A stretch of 15,652 nt of DNA from Acidimicrobiia bacterium (GCA_016650415.1 JAENVU010000029.1:1-15652), one strand, 5' to 3'; positions 1 to 6,820 are shown, counted from the first letter of the stretch. The notes: generated from the letters alone by a model not told the origin. Numbers and translations: made by a program.

Positions 1-1
1 G

Positions 2-226
2 GACCGTTGTCGATTCCGCCGACTCCCTCAGGGGGTCGACCCTGACGCGTTCGCACTCGACTCGGATTGGGAGCCGTACTTCGCGCTCGACATCGATGAC
101 GAGTCCGGCGGGTTCACGGTGACGTTGGACGCCGACGGGACTCGCTTGCTCCGCGCGTTCCGCAAGTCGACCGACGATGCCACGCAGGAGATGCGCATCG
201 ACCGAGAGCTCGGCGCAGAATCCTGA
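2..226 (+). CDS. C-terminal fragment of an unrecognised protein
   Basis: The frame is open from the left edge to a TGA at 224-226 and encodes the last 74 residues of a protein whose start lies outside the window. The fragment is acidic in its first half, with phrases such as DSDWEPYFALDIDDESGG and FTVTLDADGTRLLRAF, and ends in a charged tail (RIDRELGAES). It lies only 25 bp before the helicase start on the same strand. Composition and frame look like real coding sequence. I recognise no domain and give no function. The extreme N-terminal stretch visible here is rich in Arg and Pro and may be a linker. Confidence 0.55.
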   Translation, partial: DRCRFRRLPQGVDPDAFALDSDWEPYFALDIDDESGGFTVTLDADGTRLLRAFRKSTDDATQEMRIDRELGAES

Positions 227-238
227 GTCGAACACCTG

Positions 239-244
239 TACGAT
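239..244 (+). promoter_or_regulatory. -10 hexamer for leaderless pcrA
   Basis: TACGAT matches the actinobacterial TAnnnT -10 consensus. Seven bases separate it from the ATG at 252, so transcription would begin at or next to the start codon. No Shine-Dalgarno sequence precedes that ATG, which fits a leaderless mRNA. No clear -35 element is visible. Confidence 0.5.
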
Positions 245-251
245 GCGCCGT

Positions 252-2513
252 ATGAGCGCGTCGGAGCTTCTCGAGGGACTCAACCCGGTCCAGCGCGACG
301 CGGTCACCGCGCCGGACGGACCGATCCTGGTCGTCGCCGGCGCCGGCTCCGGCAAGACGCGCTTGCTCACTCACCGCGTGTCGTATCTCATCAGTGAACG
401 GAACGTCTCCCCGTTCGAGATTCTCGCGATCACCTTCACGAACAAGGCCGCGGGTGAGATGAAGGATCGCGTGGCCACGCTCATCGGTCCGGTGGCGCGC
501 AAGATGTGGGTGTCGACGTTCCACTCGGCGTGCGCGCGCATCCTGCGCCGGGACGTCGGGCTGCTCGGATACCGGTCGTCGTTCTCGATCTACGACGAGG
601 CCGACGCGGTTCGGTTGACCGACTTCGTGCGGCGCGACCTCAACCTGGATCCGAAACGGTTCCCGCCGCGGCGGCTGCACCATTCGATCTCCGCGATGAA
701 GAACGAACTCATCGATGCGGAGGAGGCGATCGCCAAGGCGGTCACGCAGCCGGACCTGCGGATTGCCGAGGTGTACACCGAGTACCAGCGCCGGCTCGCG
801 GAAGCGTCGGCGGCCGACTTCGACGACCTGCTCCTACTCGTCGTGCGACTGTTCCGGGAGCACCCCGACGCGCTCGACCGATGGCGCCACCGGTTCCAAC
901 ACGTGCTCGTCGACGAGTTCCAGGACACGAACATCGCCCAGTGGGAAATCGTCCGCCTCCTCTCGCAGGAACACCGCAACGTCATGGTCGTCGGCGACGC
1001 CGATCAGTCGGTCTACAAGTTCCGCGGGGCTGATCATCGGAACCTGATGCGGTTCGAAGAAGAGTTCCCCGAGTCGTCGGTGATCGTGCTCGATCAGAAC
1101 TACCGCTCGACCCAGACCATCCTCGATGCCGCCAACGCGGTGATCGCCAACAACGCGGCGCGGCGGCCGAAGCATCTCTGGACCGAACAGGCCGGCGGCG
1201 AACTCATCACCCGCTACCACGCGGAAGACGAGCATGACGAAGCTCGGTTCATCGTCTCCGAGATCGACCGGCTGGTCGACGTCGAGCACGTGCGGTACTC
1301 GGATGTCGCGATCTTCTATCGAACCAACGCGCAGAGCCGTGTGGTCGAGGAGTCGTTCGTGCGTTCGGGGATCCCGTATCGCATTGTCGGCGGCACCAAG
1401 TTCTACGACCGGCGGGAGGTCAAGGACGCGCTGGGGTATCTGCGGGCGTTGACCAACCCCGACGACGAGGTCGCGTGGAAACGAATCGTCAACGTGCCCA
1501 AGCGCGGGGTCGGCGACACCTCAGTGCGCAAGATCGAGGCGTACGCGCAGGGCGCGGGTGTCGTGTTCCGCGACGCCTTGGCCGAAGGTGCCGCCGCCGG
1601 TGTCACCGGTCGCGCGCTCGGTGGGATCAAGGATCTCATCGAGGTCATGACCGGCCTGGAAGGGTCGGCCGTCGAGTTCGGGGTGGCCGAGGTCATCGAG
1701 GCGATGCTCGACCGCACCGGTTACCTCGCCGAGTTGGAAGCCGAACGCACGATCGAGGCGTTGGGGCGGGTCGAGAACCTCGGCGAGTTGGTCGGGGTGG
1801 CCCGTGAGTTCGACGAGCAACTCGACGCCGGCGATCTCTCCGGGCTCGCGGGGATCGCCGGAGTGGAGGAGCTCACGAGCGCACCGACCGGCCTGGTCCG
1901 CGTGCAGACGTTCCTGGAGGCCATCTCGCTGGTCACCGATCTCGACGAAGCCACCGGTGAGGAATCCCTGGTCACCCTCATGACCCTGCACACGGCGAAG
2001 GGGCTCGAATATCCCGTCGTGTTCCTGACCGGTATGGAAGATGGCATCTTCCCGCACTCCCGTGCGCTCGGCGATCCCGAGGAGCTCGAGGAAGAGCGTC
2101 GTCTCTGTTACGTGGGGATCACCCGGGCCGAGCAACGGCTGTACCTGACCCACGCGTGGAGCCGGATGCTGTTCGGTTCGACCGACTACTACCCGCCGAG
2201 TCGGTTTCTGAACGAGATTCCCGAGGCGTTGATGAAGGCGCAAGGTCGTTCGGAGTCACGCGGTCGCGGCATGTCGGATCATCGCGATGCGGTGGCGGCC
2301 GCCGCACTGCGAGTCGATCGGGCGCCCACCGGTGCGCGGGGCGCCGAACAGATGGGCTTGCGGCTCGGCGACGACGTGAGCCACGAAAAGTTCGGCGAGG
2401 GTGTCATCGTCAACCTCAGAGGCGAGGGCGACAAGGCCGAGGCGACCGTGCAGTTCCGCGGTGTCGGCGAGAAGACCCTCCTCCTCGCGTGGGCGCCACT
2501 CACCAAGCTCTGA
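252..2513 (+). CDS. pcrA: ATP-dependent DNA helicase PcrA/UvrD (superfamily 1A)
   Basis: This is a 3'-5' DNA helicase of 753 residues, the usual length for PcrA/UvrD, acting in nucleotide-excision repair, recombination control and replication-conflict resolution. All SF1A motifs are visible in order: Q-motif NPVQRDAV (11-18), Walker A GAGSGKT (30-36), Ia TFTNKAAGEMKDR, Walker B VDEFQDTN, III GDADQSVYKFRGAD, IV QNYRSTQTI, V TLHTAKGLEYPVVFLTGMED and VI YVGITRAEQRLY. The C-terminus (about 700-753, from LGDDVSHEKFGEGVI) matches the Tudor-like RNA-polymerase-binding module of PcrA. In-frame ATGs lie at 177 and 243. I chose 252 because a TAnnnT -10 sits 7 bp before it, the 177 start overlaps the upstream gene, and the extra residues are not family-like. 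The stop is 3 bp from the stop of the convergent gene. Confidence 0.96.
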   Translation: MSASELLEGLNPVQRDAVTAPDGPILVVAGAGSGKTRLLTHRVSYLISERNVSPFEILAITFTNKAAGEMKDRVATLIGPVARKMWVSTFHSACARILRRDVGLLGYRSSFSIYDEADAVRLTDFVRRDLNLDPKRFPPRRLHHSISAMKNELIDAEEAIAKAVTQPDLRIAEVYTEYQRRLAEASAADFDDLLLLVVRLFREHPDALDRWRHRFQHVLVDEFQDTNIAQWEIVRLLSQEHRNVMVVGDADQSVYKFRGADHRNLMRFEEEFPESSVIVLDQNYRSTQTILDAANAVIANNAARRPKHLWTEQAGGELITRYHAEDEHDEARFIVSEIDRLVDVEHVRYSDVAIFYRTNAQSRVVEESFVRSGIPYRIVGGTKFYDRREVKDALGYLRALTNPDDEVAWKRIVNVPKRGVGDTSVRKIEAYAQGAGVVFRDALAEGAAAGVTGRALGGIKDLIEVMTGLEGSAVEFGVAEVIEAMLDRTGYLAELEAERTIEALGRVENLGELVGVAREFDEQLDAGDLSGLAGIAGVEELTSAPTGLVRVQTFLEAISLVTDLDEATGEESLVTLMTLHTAKGLEYPVVFLTGMEDGIFPHSRALGDPEELEEERRLCYVGITRAEQRLYLTHAWSRMLFGSTDYYPPSRFLNEIPEALMKAQGRSESRGRGMSDHRDAVAAAALRVDRAPTGARGAEQMGLRLGDDVSHEKFGEGVIVNLRGEGDKAEATVQFRGVGEKTLLLAWAPLTKL

Positions 2514-2516
2514 CGA

Positions 2517-3128
2517 TCAGGGCGTGGACCCGGCGGCCGTCGTGGTCGTCGTGGTCGTTGTCGTTGTCGTCGTGGTGCTGGTGGTCGCGGTGGGTGCCGG
2601 CAGCACCTTGCGGAGTTCGACCATGAGGAGTCCCTTGCGGGGCCCGGACGGCTCGGTGAAGGACCGGAAACGGGCGAGGTCGGCGACCTCGACCTTGCGG
2701 CCGTCGCACGTGAAGGAGTCCTGGGACCCTCGCCAGCGGAGGGTGCAATCGGCCGGACGGGGCTGCGCAACGGCGAGCGCGACGAGCTGGTGATCTTCGA
2801 TTGCGACCCAGAAGCCGTCGTCGCCACTCAGCCCGGCGATGTTGATCGGCCCGCCCTCGCGCACCTTTGCCTGGATATCGGACGCCAGTCCGAACGGCTG
2901 GGCCACCTTCGTACTCGGGAGCTTGCCCCGGCTCGTGACCGCCAGGATCGCCGCGGCCACGAGAATCCCGGCGACGATGACCGCGATCGTGGCGCCGAGC
3001 AGGATGGTGAGGTCCGAGCGACGAGCTCGTGGGGCCGTGGGCACCTCCAGGGTGTACTCATCGAATGCCCGAAGAGTCCAGTTGTGCGGTGCGTTGGCCT
3101 CCTTCTCGACCGAATCGCTAGGGTTCAC
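2517..3128 (-). CDS. Single-pass membrane protein, possible ligand-less Rieske-like domain, poly-Thr tail
   Basis: This 203-residue protein has a short cytoplasmic N-terminus, one strong membrane segment (about 40-65, LTILLGATIAVIVAGILVAA) and an outside domain of roughly 110 residues. It ends in a low-complexity tail with 13 consecutive threonines. The domain has two cysteines in the arrangement DCTLRW...SFTCDG, followed by a strand pattern ending in LLMVELRKV. That order resembles the cluster-binding half of Rieske proteins, but the ligand histidines and the second cysteine of each pair are absent, so it would not bind a 2Fe-2S cluster. The Rieske link is inference from pattern only. The GTG start at 3128 lies 5 bp from the divergent ATG at 3134. 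No convincing ribosome site precedes it, so the true start may be further in. The product is otherwise uncharacterised. Confidence 0.75.
   Translation of the reverse strand: MNPSDSVEKEANAPHNWTLRAFDEYTLEVPTAPRARRSDLTILLGATIAVIVAGILVAAAILAVTSRGKLPSTKVAQPFGLASDIQAKVREGGPINIAGLSGDDGFWVAIEDHQLVALAVAQPRPADCTLRWRGSQDSFTCDGRKVEVADLARFRSFTEPSGPRKGLLMVELRKVLPAPTATTSTTTTTTTTTTTTTAAGSTP
3119..3124 (+). promoter_or_regulatory. Possible -10 hexamer for the mutase B12 subunit
   Basis: TAGGGT fits TAnnnT and lies 9 bp before the ATG at 3134, which would give a leader of only a few bases. No ribosome-binding site precedes this gene. The spacing is longer than at the better leaderless candidates in this window, so the call is weak. 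Confidence 0.3.
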
Positions 3129-3133
3129 GCCGC

Positions 3134-3550
3134 ATGCAGCGCCGATACCGAGTCGTCATCGCCAAGCCCGGACTGGATGGTCACGACCGCGGTGCGAAGG
3201 TGATCGCCCGTGCCCTGCGCGATGGTGGTTTCGAGGTCATCTACACCGGTCTGCACCAAACGCCTGAGCAGATCGCGGAGACCGCGCTTCAGGAAGACGC
3301 CGATGCCGTCGGCCTGTCCCTGCTGTCCGGCGCCCATATGACGCTCTTTCCCCGGGTCTTGGAGTTGCTGCGCGAACGCGGCCTCGACGAAGTCGTGGTC
3401 TTCGGCGGCGGCATCATCCCCGACGCGGACATCCCGAAGTTGAAGGAGATCGGCGTGGCCGAACTCTTCACCCCGGGCGCCACCCTCGTGTCGATTCATG
3501 AATGGCTCGAGGCCGCGCTGGACGCGCGGGAGGCACAACCCGCCCATTGA
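3134..3550 (+). CDS. Cobalamin-binding small subunit of an acyl-CoA mutase (methylmalonyl-CoA mutase C-terminal domain)
   Basis: This 138-residue protein is a single B12-binding Rossmann-like domain of the kind forming the C-terminal part of methylmalonyl-CoA mutase or the small subunit of split mutases. It carries the base-off/His-on signature KPGLDGHDRGAK (11-22, with D15, H17 and G20), the SLLSGAH motif (62-68) and the FGGGIIP loop (90-96). H17 would ligate cobalt. Split mutases of this type convert methylmalonyl-CoA to succinyl-CoA, or isomerise isobutyryl-, 2-hydroxyisobutyryl- or ethylmalonyl-CoA. The large catalytic subunit is not in the window, so the substrate is open. Location 55 bp before sucC favours a product entering the TCA cycle as succinyl-CoA; this is contextual inference. 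Confidence 0.9.
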   Translation: MQRRYRVVIAKPGLDGHDRGAKVIARALRDGGFEVIYTGLHQTPEQIAETALQEDADAVGLSLLSGAHMTLFPRVLELLRERGLDEVVVFGGGIIPDADIPKLKEIGVAELFTPGATLVSIHEWLEAALDAREAQPAH

Positions 3551-3605
3551 TCGAACCGGTCGCGGTCTGGCCGGACGTACGCAACGTCGCACTCCGAGGA
3601 GTCCC

Positions 3606-4757
3606 GTGGACCTGTTCGAATATCAAGGCAAGCAGTTCTTCGCGCGATACGGGATTCCCGTCTCCGACGGCGAAGCCGTGACCGACGTCGAGGCGGCGGT
3701 CGCCGCGGCCGACCGCGTCGGGTATCCGGTCGTGGTCAAGGCCCAGGTGCAGGTCGGCGGGCGCGGCAAGGCGGGCGGTATCAAGCTCGCCGCCAACGCC
3801 GACGAGGCGCGTCGGTACGCCACCGACATCATCGGGATGGACATCAAGGGCCACACGGTCGAAGTCGTCTGGGTCGAGCACGCCAGCGACATCAGTGAGG
3901 AGTACTACGCGTCCTTCACGCTCGACCGCTCGGCCAAGCAGTACCTCGGCATGCTCTCTGCTCAGGGTGGCGTCGAGATCGAAGACGTGGCCGCGACCGA
4001 CCCCGATGCCATCGCCAAGATCCATGTCGACCCGGCCGAGGGGCTTTCGGAGGCGGCGTGTCGCGCGTGGGTCGAGGCCGCAGCGCTGAACCCCGCGGCA
4101 ACCGAGGGTGCGGTCGACATCCTCATGAAGCTCTACACCGCCTACACCGAGGGCGACGCCGACCTCGTCGAGATCAACCCGTTGATCCTCACGCCCGACG
4201 GCCGGGTCCACGCGCTCGATGCCAAGGTCACCTTGGACGACAACTCGGTCTTCCGCCACGCCGACTACAGCGTGTACGACGAGACCCAGGTGCGCGACGT
4301 GCGCGAGGAAGCGGCCCACGAGAAGGGCCTTCAGTACATCGGCCTCGATGGTTCGGTCGGCATCATCGCCAACGGCGCCGGGTTGGCCATGAGCACCGTC
4401 GACATCGTCACCCAGGTGGGCGGCTCGCCGGCCAACTTCCTCGACATCGGTGGCGGCGCGAATGCCGACGTCATGGCGGGTGCGATGGAGGTCATCAACA
4501 ACGACCCGAAGGTGCGCTCGATCTTCATCAACATCTTCGGTGGCATCACCAAGGGTGAAGAGGTCGCCAACGGAATCGTCCAGGCGCTCGCACGCGTGAA
4601 GATCGACGCCCCGATCGTGATCCGGCTCGACGGCACCAACGCCGACGAAGGCCGGGCGATCCTGGAACCGCACCGGTCGGACATGTTGCAGATCGAACCC
4701 ACGATGCGCGACGCCGCTCGCCGCGTCGTGGAGCTGGCCGGAGGAGTGAGCTCATGA
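3606..4757 (+). CDS. sucC: Succinyl-CoA synthetase (ADP-forming) subunit beta
   Basis: SucC pairs with SucD to interconvert succinyl-CoA and succinate with formation of ATP or GTP in the cytosolic TCA cycle. The 383-residue product has the ATP-grasp N-terminus (FEYQGKQFFARYGIPV, then VVVKAQVQVGGRGKAGGIKLA-like nucleotide loop), the metal-binding EINPLILTPDG and AKVTLDDNS region, and the C-terminal ligase domain with LDIGGGAN and FINIFGGITKGEEVANGI. I chose the GTG at 3606 because AGGAG lies at 3597-3601 and the product then begins MDLFEYQ, as in the family. A longer in-frame ATG at 3498 would run inside the upstream gene. The stop overlaps an ATG (ATGA) that opens a 31-codon frame leading to sucD. 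Confidence 0.97.
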   Translation: MDLFEYQGKQFFARYGIPVSDGEAVTDVEAAVAAADRVGYPVVVKAQVQVGGRGKAGGIKLAANADEARRYATDIIGMDIKGHTVEVVWVEHASDISEEYYASFTLDRSAKQYLGMLSAQGGVEIEDVAATDPDAIAKIHVDPAEGLSEAACRAWVEAAALNPAATEGAVDILMKLYTAYTEGDADLVEINPLILTPDGRVHALDAKVTLDDNSVFRHADYSVYDETQVRDVREEAAHEKGLQYIGLDGSVGIIANGAGLAMSTVDIVTQVGGSPANFLDIGGGANADVMAGAMEVINNDPKVRSIFINIFGGITKGEEVANGIVQALARVKIDAPIVIRLDGTNADEGRAILEPHRSDMLQIEPTMRDAARRVVELAGGVSS

Positions 4758-4849
4758 GCGAGGTGTGGACATCCGACGCACCGATACCGCGCTCGCCGAG
4801 CGGGGCCCGACCGGCCCGGCCCGAAGGGCCACGAGGGGGAGTGAAGTGA
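4754..4849 (+). CDS. Possible 31-residue coupling ORF between sucC and sucD
   Basis: An ATG at 4754 overlaps the sucC stop as ATGA and has a strong ribosome site, GGAGGAG at 4740-4746, 7 bases upstream. The frame runs 31 codons (begins MSEVWTSDAPIPRSP, rich in Pro, Arg and Gly) and ends at TGA 4847-4849, which overlaps the sucD GTG as GTGA. Ribosomes could therefore pass from sucC through this frame to sucD. The peptide has no recognisable domain. It may be a coupling device only, or an accident of spacer sequence, since stop-free frames are common at this GC content. Confidence 0.35.
   Translation: MSEVWTSDAPIPRSPSGARPARPEGPRGGVK
4818..4830 (+). other. Small GC hairpin in the sucC-sucD spacer
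   Basis: GGCCC-GAA-GGGCC forms a perfect 5-bp all-GC stem closed by a C-GAA-G triloop, 15 bases before the sucD GTG and just upstream of its ribosome site. In a sucCD transcript it could influence translation or mRNA processing. At this GC content such a short stem can also arise by chance. Confidence 0.25.
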
Positions 4850-5730
4850 GCATTTTCGTCGACGAGAACACGAAGGTCGTCTACCAAGGCCTGACGGGTT
4901 CGCAGGGCCGGTTCTACGGGCTGCTGAACCGGGAGTACGGCACGCAGGTCGTGGCGGGGACCAACCCGAAGAAGGCGGGCACCGACGTCGAGGGCATTCC
5001 GATCTTCGCCAGCGTTGGCGAAGCGGTGAAGGAGACGGGCGCGACAGCATCGTGTGTCTTCATTCCTGCGCCGGGCGTGCGGGATGCGGTCATGGACGCG
5101 GCCGCGGGTGGTGTCGAGTTCATCGTCGTCATCACCGAGGGCGTACCGGCGCACGACGAGGCGTGGTTCTTCAACGTGTTGAAGCGTGACTACCCGAACG
5201 TGCAGCTGCTCGGCCCGAACTGTCCGGGGATCATCAGCCCGGGCAAGGCCAACATCGGGATCACGGCCGGACACATCGCCAAGGCCGGTGGCCCGGTGGG
5301 CATCGTGAGCCGTTCCGGAACCTTGACCTACCAGGCGCTCTACGAGTTGAAGCAGCAGGACATCGGTGTGACCACGTGCGTGGGGGTCGGCGGGGACCCG
5401 GTTCCGGGCACGAGCTTCATCGACTGCCTCCGGGCGTTCGAAGCCGATCCCGAGACCAAGGCCGTCATGATGATCGGTGAGATCGGTGGCACCGCGGAGG
5501 AAGAGGCCGCGGAGTTCATCAAGTCGTCGATGAGCAAGCCGGTCGTCGCGTACGTCGCCGGTGTCACTGCCCCTCCGGGCAAGAAGATGGGCCACGCCGG
5601 TGCCATCGTCTCGGGCGGCAAGGGCACCGCAGCCGCCAAGATGGACGCGCTGCGCGATGCGGGTGCGCAGGTCGGGCTCAACCCGACCGAGGCCGGCGAA
5701 CTGATGGTGGGCGTCGTCGCGGGGTTGTAA
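4846..5730 (+). CDS. sucD: Succinyl-CoA synthetase (ADP-forming) subunit alpha
   Basis: SucD carries the CoA-binding Rossmann domain and the phosphohistidine of succinyl-CoA synthetase. The product is 294 residues, normal for the family, and starts MSIFVDENTKVVYQGLTGSQG. Visible hallmarks are LLGPNCPGIISPGKANIGI, GIVSRSGTLTYQA, the GEIGGTAEEEAA helix and KKMGHAGAI, with H250 as the expected phosphorylated histidine. The GTG at 4846 is chosen because AGGGGGAG lies at 4833-4840 with 5 bases of spacing and the N-terminus matches the family; reading on upstream to 4765 gives an unrelated Arg-rich extension. It is co-directional with sucC across an 88-bp spacer, which is longer than the start-stop overlap common for this pair. 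Confidence 0.97.
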   Translation: MSIFVDENTKVVYQGLTGSQGRFYGLLNREYGTQVVAGTNPKKAGTDVEGIPIFASVGEAVKETGATASCVFIPAPGVRDAVMDAAAGGVEFIVVITEGVPAHDEAWFFNVLKRDYPNVQLLGPNCPGIISPGKANIGITAGHIAKAGGPVGIVSRSGTLTYQALYELKQQDIGVTTCVGVGGDPVPGTSFIDCLRAFEADPETKAVMMIGEIGGTAEEEAAEFIKSSMSKPVVAYVAGVTAPPGKKMGHAGAIVSGGKGTAAAKMDALRDAGAQVGLNPTEAGELMVGVVAGL

Positions 5731-5736
5731 CCCGGC

Positions 5737-5750
5737 CGACCCTCGGGTCG
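5737..5750. terminator. Possible bidirectional terminator hairpin after sucD
   Basis: CGACC-CTCG-GGTCG makes a 5-bp stem with a 4-base loop in the 21-bp gap between the convergent stops of sucD and the minus-strand membrane gene. Position suits a shared terminator. There is no T-run on either side, so it is not a classical intrinsic terminator. Confidence 0.35.
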
Positions 5751-5751
5751 A

Positions 5752-6174
5752 TCAGTGACGCGGGCCGAACGGCCCCGAGTGTTCGCGGCTGAACATCGCA
5801 GCGCCCACGAGGAGCGCGATCGACCCACCGAACATGCCCCAGAACCCGAGGCCGAAGTCGGCGCCTTGTCCACCCCGCCAGAAGTAGCCACCGGTGATGA
5901 GCAGGGCGAACAGTCCGAGGAGCATGTGCACCTGCTCCCAGGTGAACCCCCCGAATCGGACACTCAGGTCCGTGTTGGCGAATCGGCGCAGCGCCACGAC
6001 CGCCGCGGAGATCCCGCCGGCGAACACCGGGTAGAGCGCGATGGGCGAGAGCCCGTTGTCCCATGCGGTGACACTGAAACCGCCGGCGCTGTAAAACGCG
6101 AAGAACGACGCCACGACAGTCACGATGCCGCCGGCCAGGATGACGGTCTCGCCTCGGGTGGGGGGCGTGGTCAT
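5752..6174 (-). CDS. Four-TM integral membrane protein, uncharacterised
   Basis: This 140-residue protein has four hydrophobic segments (about 8-28, 48-64, 80-98 and 107-127) separated by short loops. The first loop is GGFSVTAWDNGLSP and the tail is hydrophilic, ending SGPFGPRH. Layout and size resemble the many small actinobacterial four-helix membrane proteins of unknown function, but I cannot assign a family. The ATG at 6174 is supported by AGGAG (6183-6187 on the complement) 8 bases upstream. Longer in-frame starts would extend over the divergent purN promoter and coding region. It converges on sucD and diverges from purN across an 88-bp gap that holds alternative hairpins. Confidence 0.85.
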   Translation of the reverse strand: MTTPPTRGETVILAGGIVTVVASFFAFYSAGGFSVTAWDNGLSPIALYPVFAGGISAAVVALRRFANTDLSVRFGGFTWEQVHMLLGLFALLITGGYFWRGGQGADFGLGFWGMFGGSIALLVGAAMFSREHSGPFGPRH

Positions 6175-6203
6175 GAACGGGTCTCCTGGATCGGTCGGAG
6201 GTA

Positions 6204-6233
6204 CTCGGGTGGCCCGCCTCTGACCCGAGGCGG
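6204..6233. repeat. Two overlapping, mutually exclusive inverted repeats upstream of purN
   Basis: CTCGGGT (6204-6210) is perfectly complementary to ACCCGAG (6223-6229), and CCGCCTC (6214-6220) is perfectly complementary to GAGGCGG (6227-6233). The two 7-bp stems share GAG at 6227-6229, so only one can form at a time. The element ends 16 bp before the purN -10 hexamer, covering where a -35 or operator would be, and would lie in the 5' leader of the divergent membrane-protein gene. It could be an operator, an RNA switch or a chance GC repeat. Confidence 0.45.
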
Positions 6234-6249
6234 ATGTGATCAACCAGGG

Positions 6250-6255
6250 TAGGTT
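6250..6255 (+). promoter_or_regulatory. -10 hexamer for leaderless purN operon
   Basis: TAGGTT fits TAnnnT and is followed by exactly 7 bases before the ATG at 6263, the same spacing as at pcrA. No Shine-Dalgarno precedes the ATG. A leaderless transcript for the purN-purH-folD operon is the simplest reading. Confidence 0.5.
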
Positions 6256-6262
6256 GACAGCA

Positions 6263-6820
6263 ATGCGGATCGGGGTCTTGGCATCGGGAAGTGGGACCAT
6301 TCTCCAGGCCCTGCTCGACGCGCAACTGCCGATTGTGGTGGTCGTGGTCGACCGCGAATGTGCGGCGACCGAGCGGGCGCAACGCCGAGATATTCCTGCG
6401 GTGTTGGTGCGCCGATCGAGTTACGGTGGTGACTTCGACCGGGTGGCCTACACCCACGAAGTCGTGGACGTCCTCGCCCGGTACGAGGTTGATTTGGTGG
6501 CAATGGCGGGGTTCGGGACAATTCTCGAGAAGCCGATCCACGATGCCTACCCGGATCGGATCGTCAACACCCATCCCGCGCTGCTGCCGGCGTTCAAGGG
6601 TTGGCATGCGGTGGAGGAAGCATTCGCCGCCGGAGTGAAGGTCACCGGCTGCACGGTGCACTTCGCTCGCCTCGATGTGGACGACGGACCGATCCTGGCC
6701 CAGGAATCGGTGCCCGTCTTGGCCGACGACACGGTCGAGACGTTGCACGAGCGGATCAAAGATGTCGAGCGGCGCCTCTACCCGGCGGTGCTCAAGGAAC
6801 TCATAACGAAGGAGCAATGA
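6263..6820 (+). CDS. purN: Phosphoribosylglycinamide formyltransferase 1 (GAR transformylase)
   Basis: PurN transfers a formyl group from 10-formyl-tetrahydrofolate to GAR in de novo purine synthesis. The 185-residue product has the family fold and catalytic set: NTHPALLP with N102 and H104, and DVDDGP with D140 as the expected catalytic aspartate. The N-terminal phosphate loop reads SGSGTILQA, where E. coli PurN has SGNGSNLQA, so the Asn at position 13 is Ile here. The AGFMRIL segment of E. coli is AGFGTIL. An in-frame ATG at 6236 would add 9 residues and overlap the putative -10 element, so I use 6263, which gives the typical MRIGVLASG start. The stop overlaps purH (TGATG). Confidence 0.93.
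   Translation: MRIGVLASGSGTILQALLDAQLPIVVVVVDRECAATERAQRRDIPAVLVRRSSYGGDFDRVAYTHEVVDVLARYEVDLVAMAGFGTILEKPIHDAYPDRIVNTHPALLPAFKGWHAVEEAFAAGVKVTGCTVHFARLDVDDGPILAQESVPVLADDTVETLHERIKDVERRLYPAVLKELITKEQ

Noticed and set aside
177..251. Longer N-terminus for the helicase starting at ATG 177
   Set aside because: It overlaps the upstream gene by 50 bp, adds 25 Ser/Arg/Cys-rich residues foreign to the family, and bypasses the TAnnnT element before 252.
2520..2600. GTC/GTG-rich tract as a plus-strand microsatellite or regulatory repeat
   Set aside because: It is explained by the threonine run at the C-terminus of the minus-strand gene.
3498..3605. Longer sucC start at ATG 3498
   Set aside because: It would run inside the B12-subunit gene and add 36 non-family residues; GTG 3606 has AGGAG and gives the normal MDLFEYQGKQ start.
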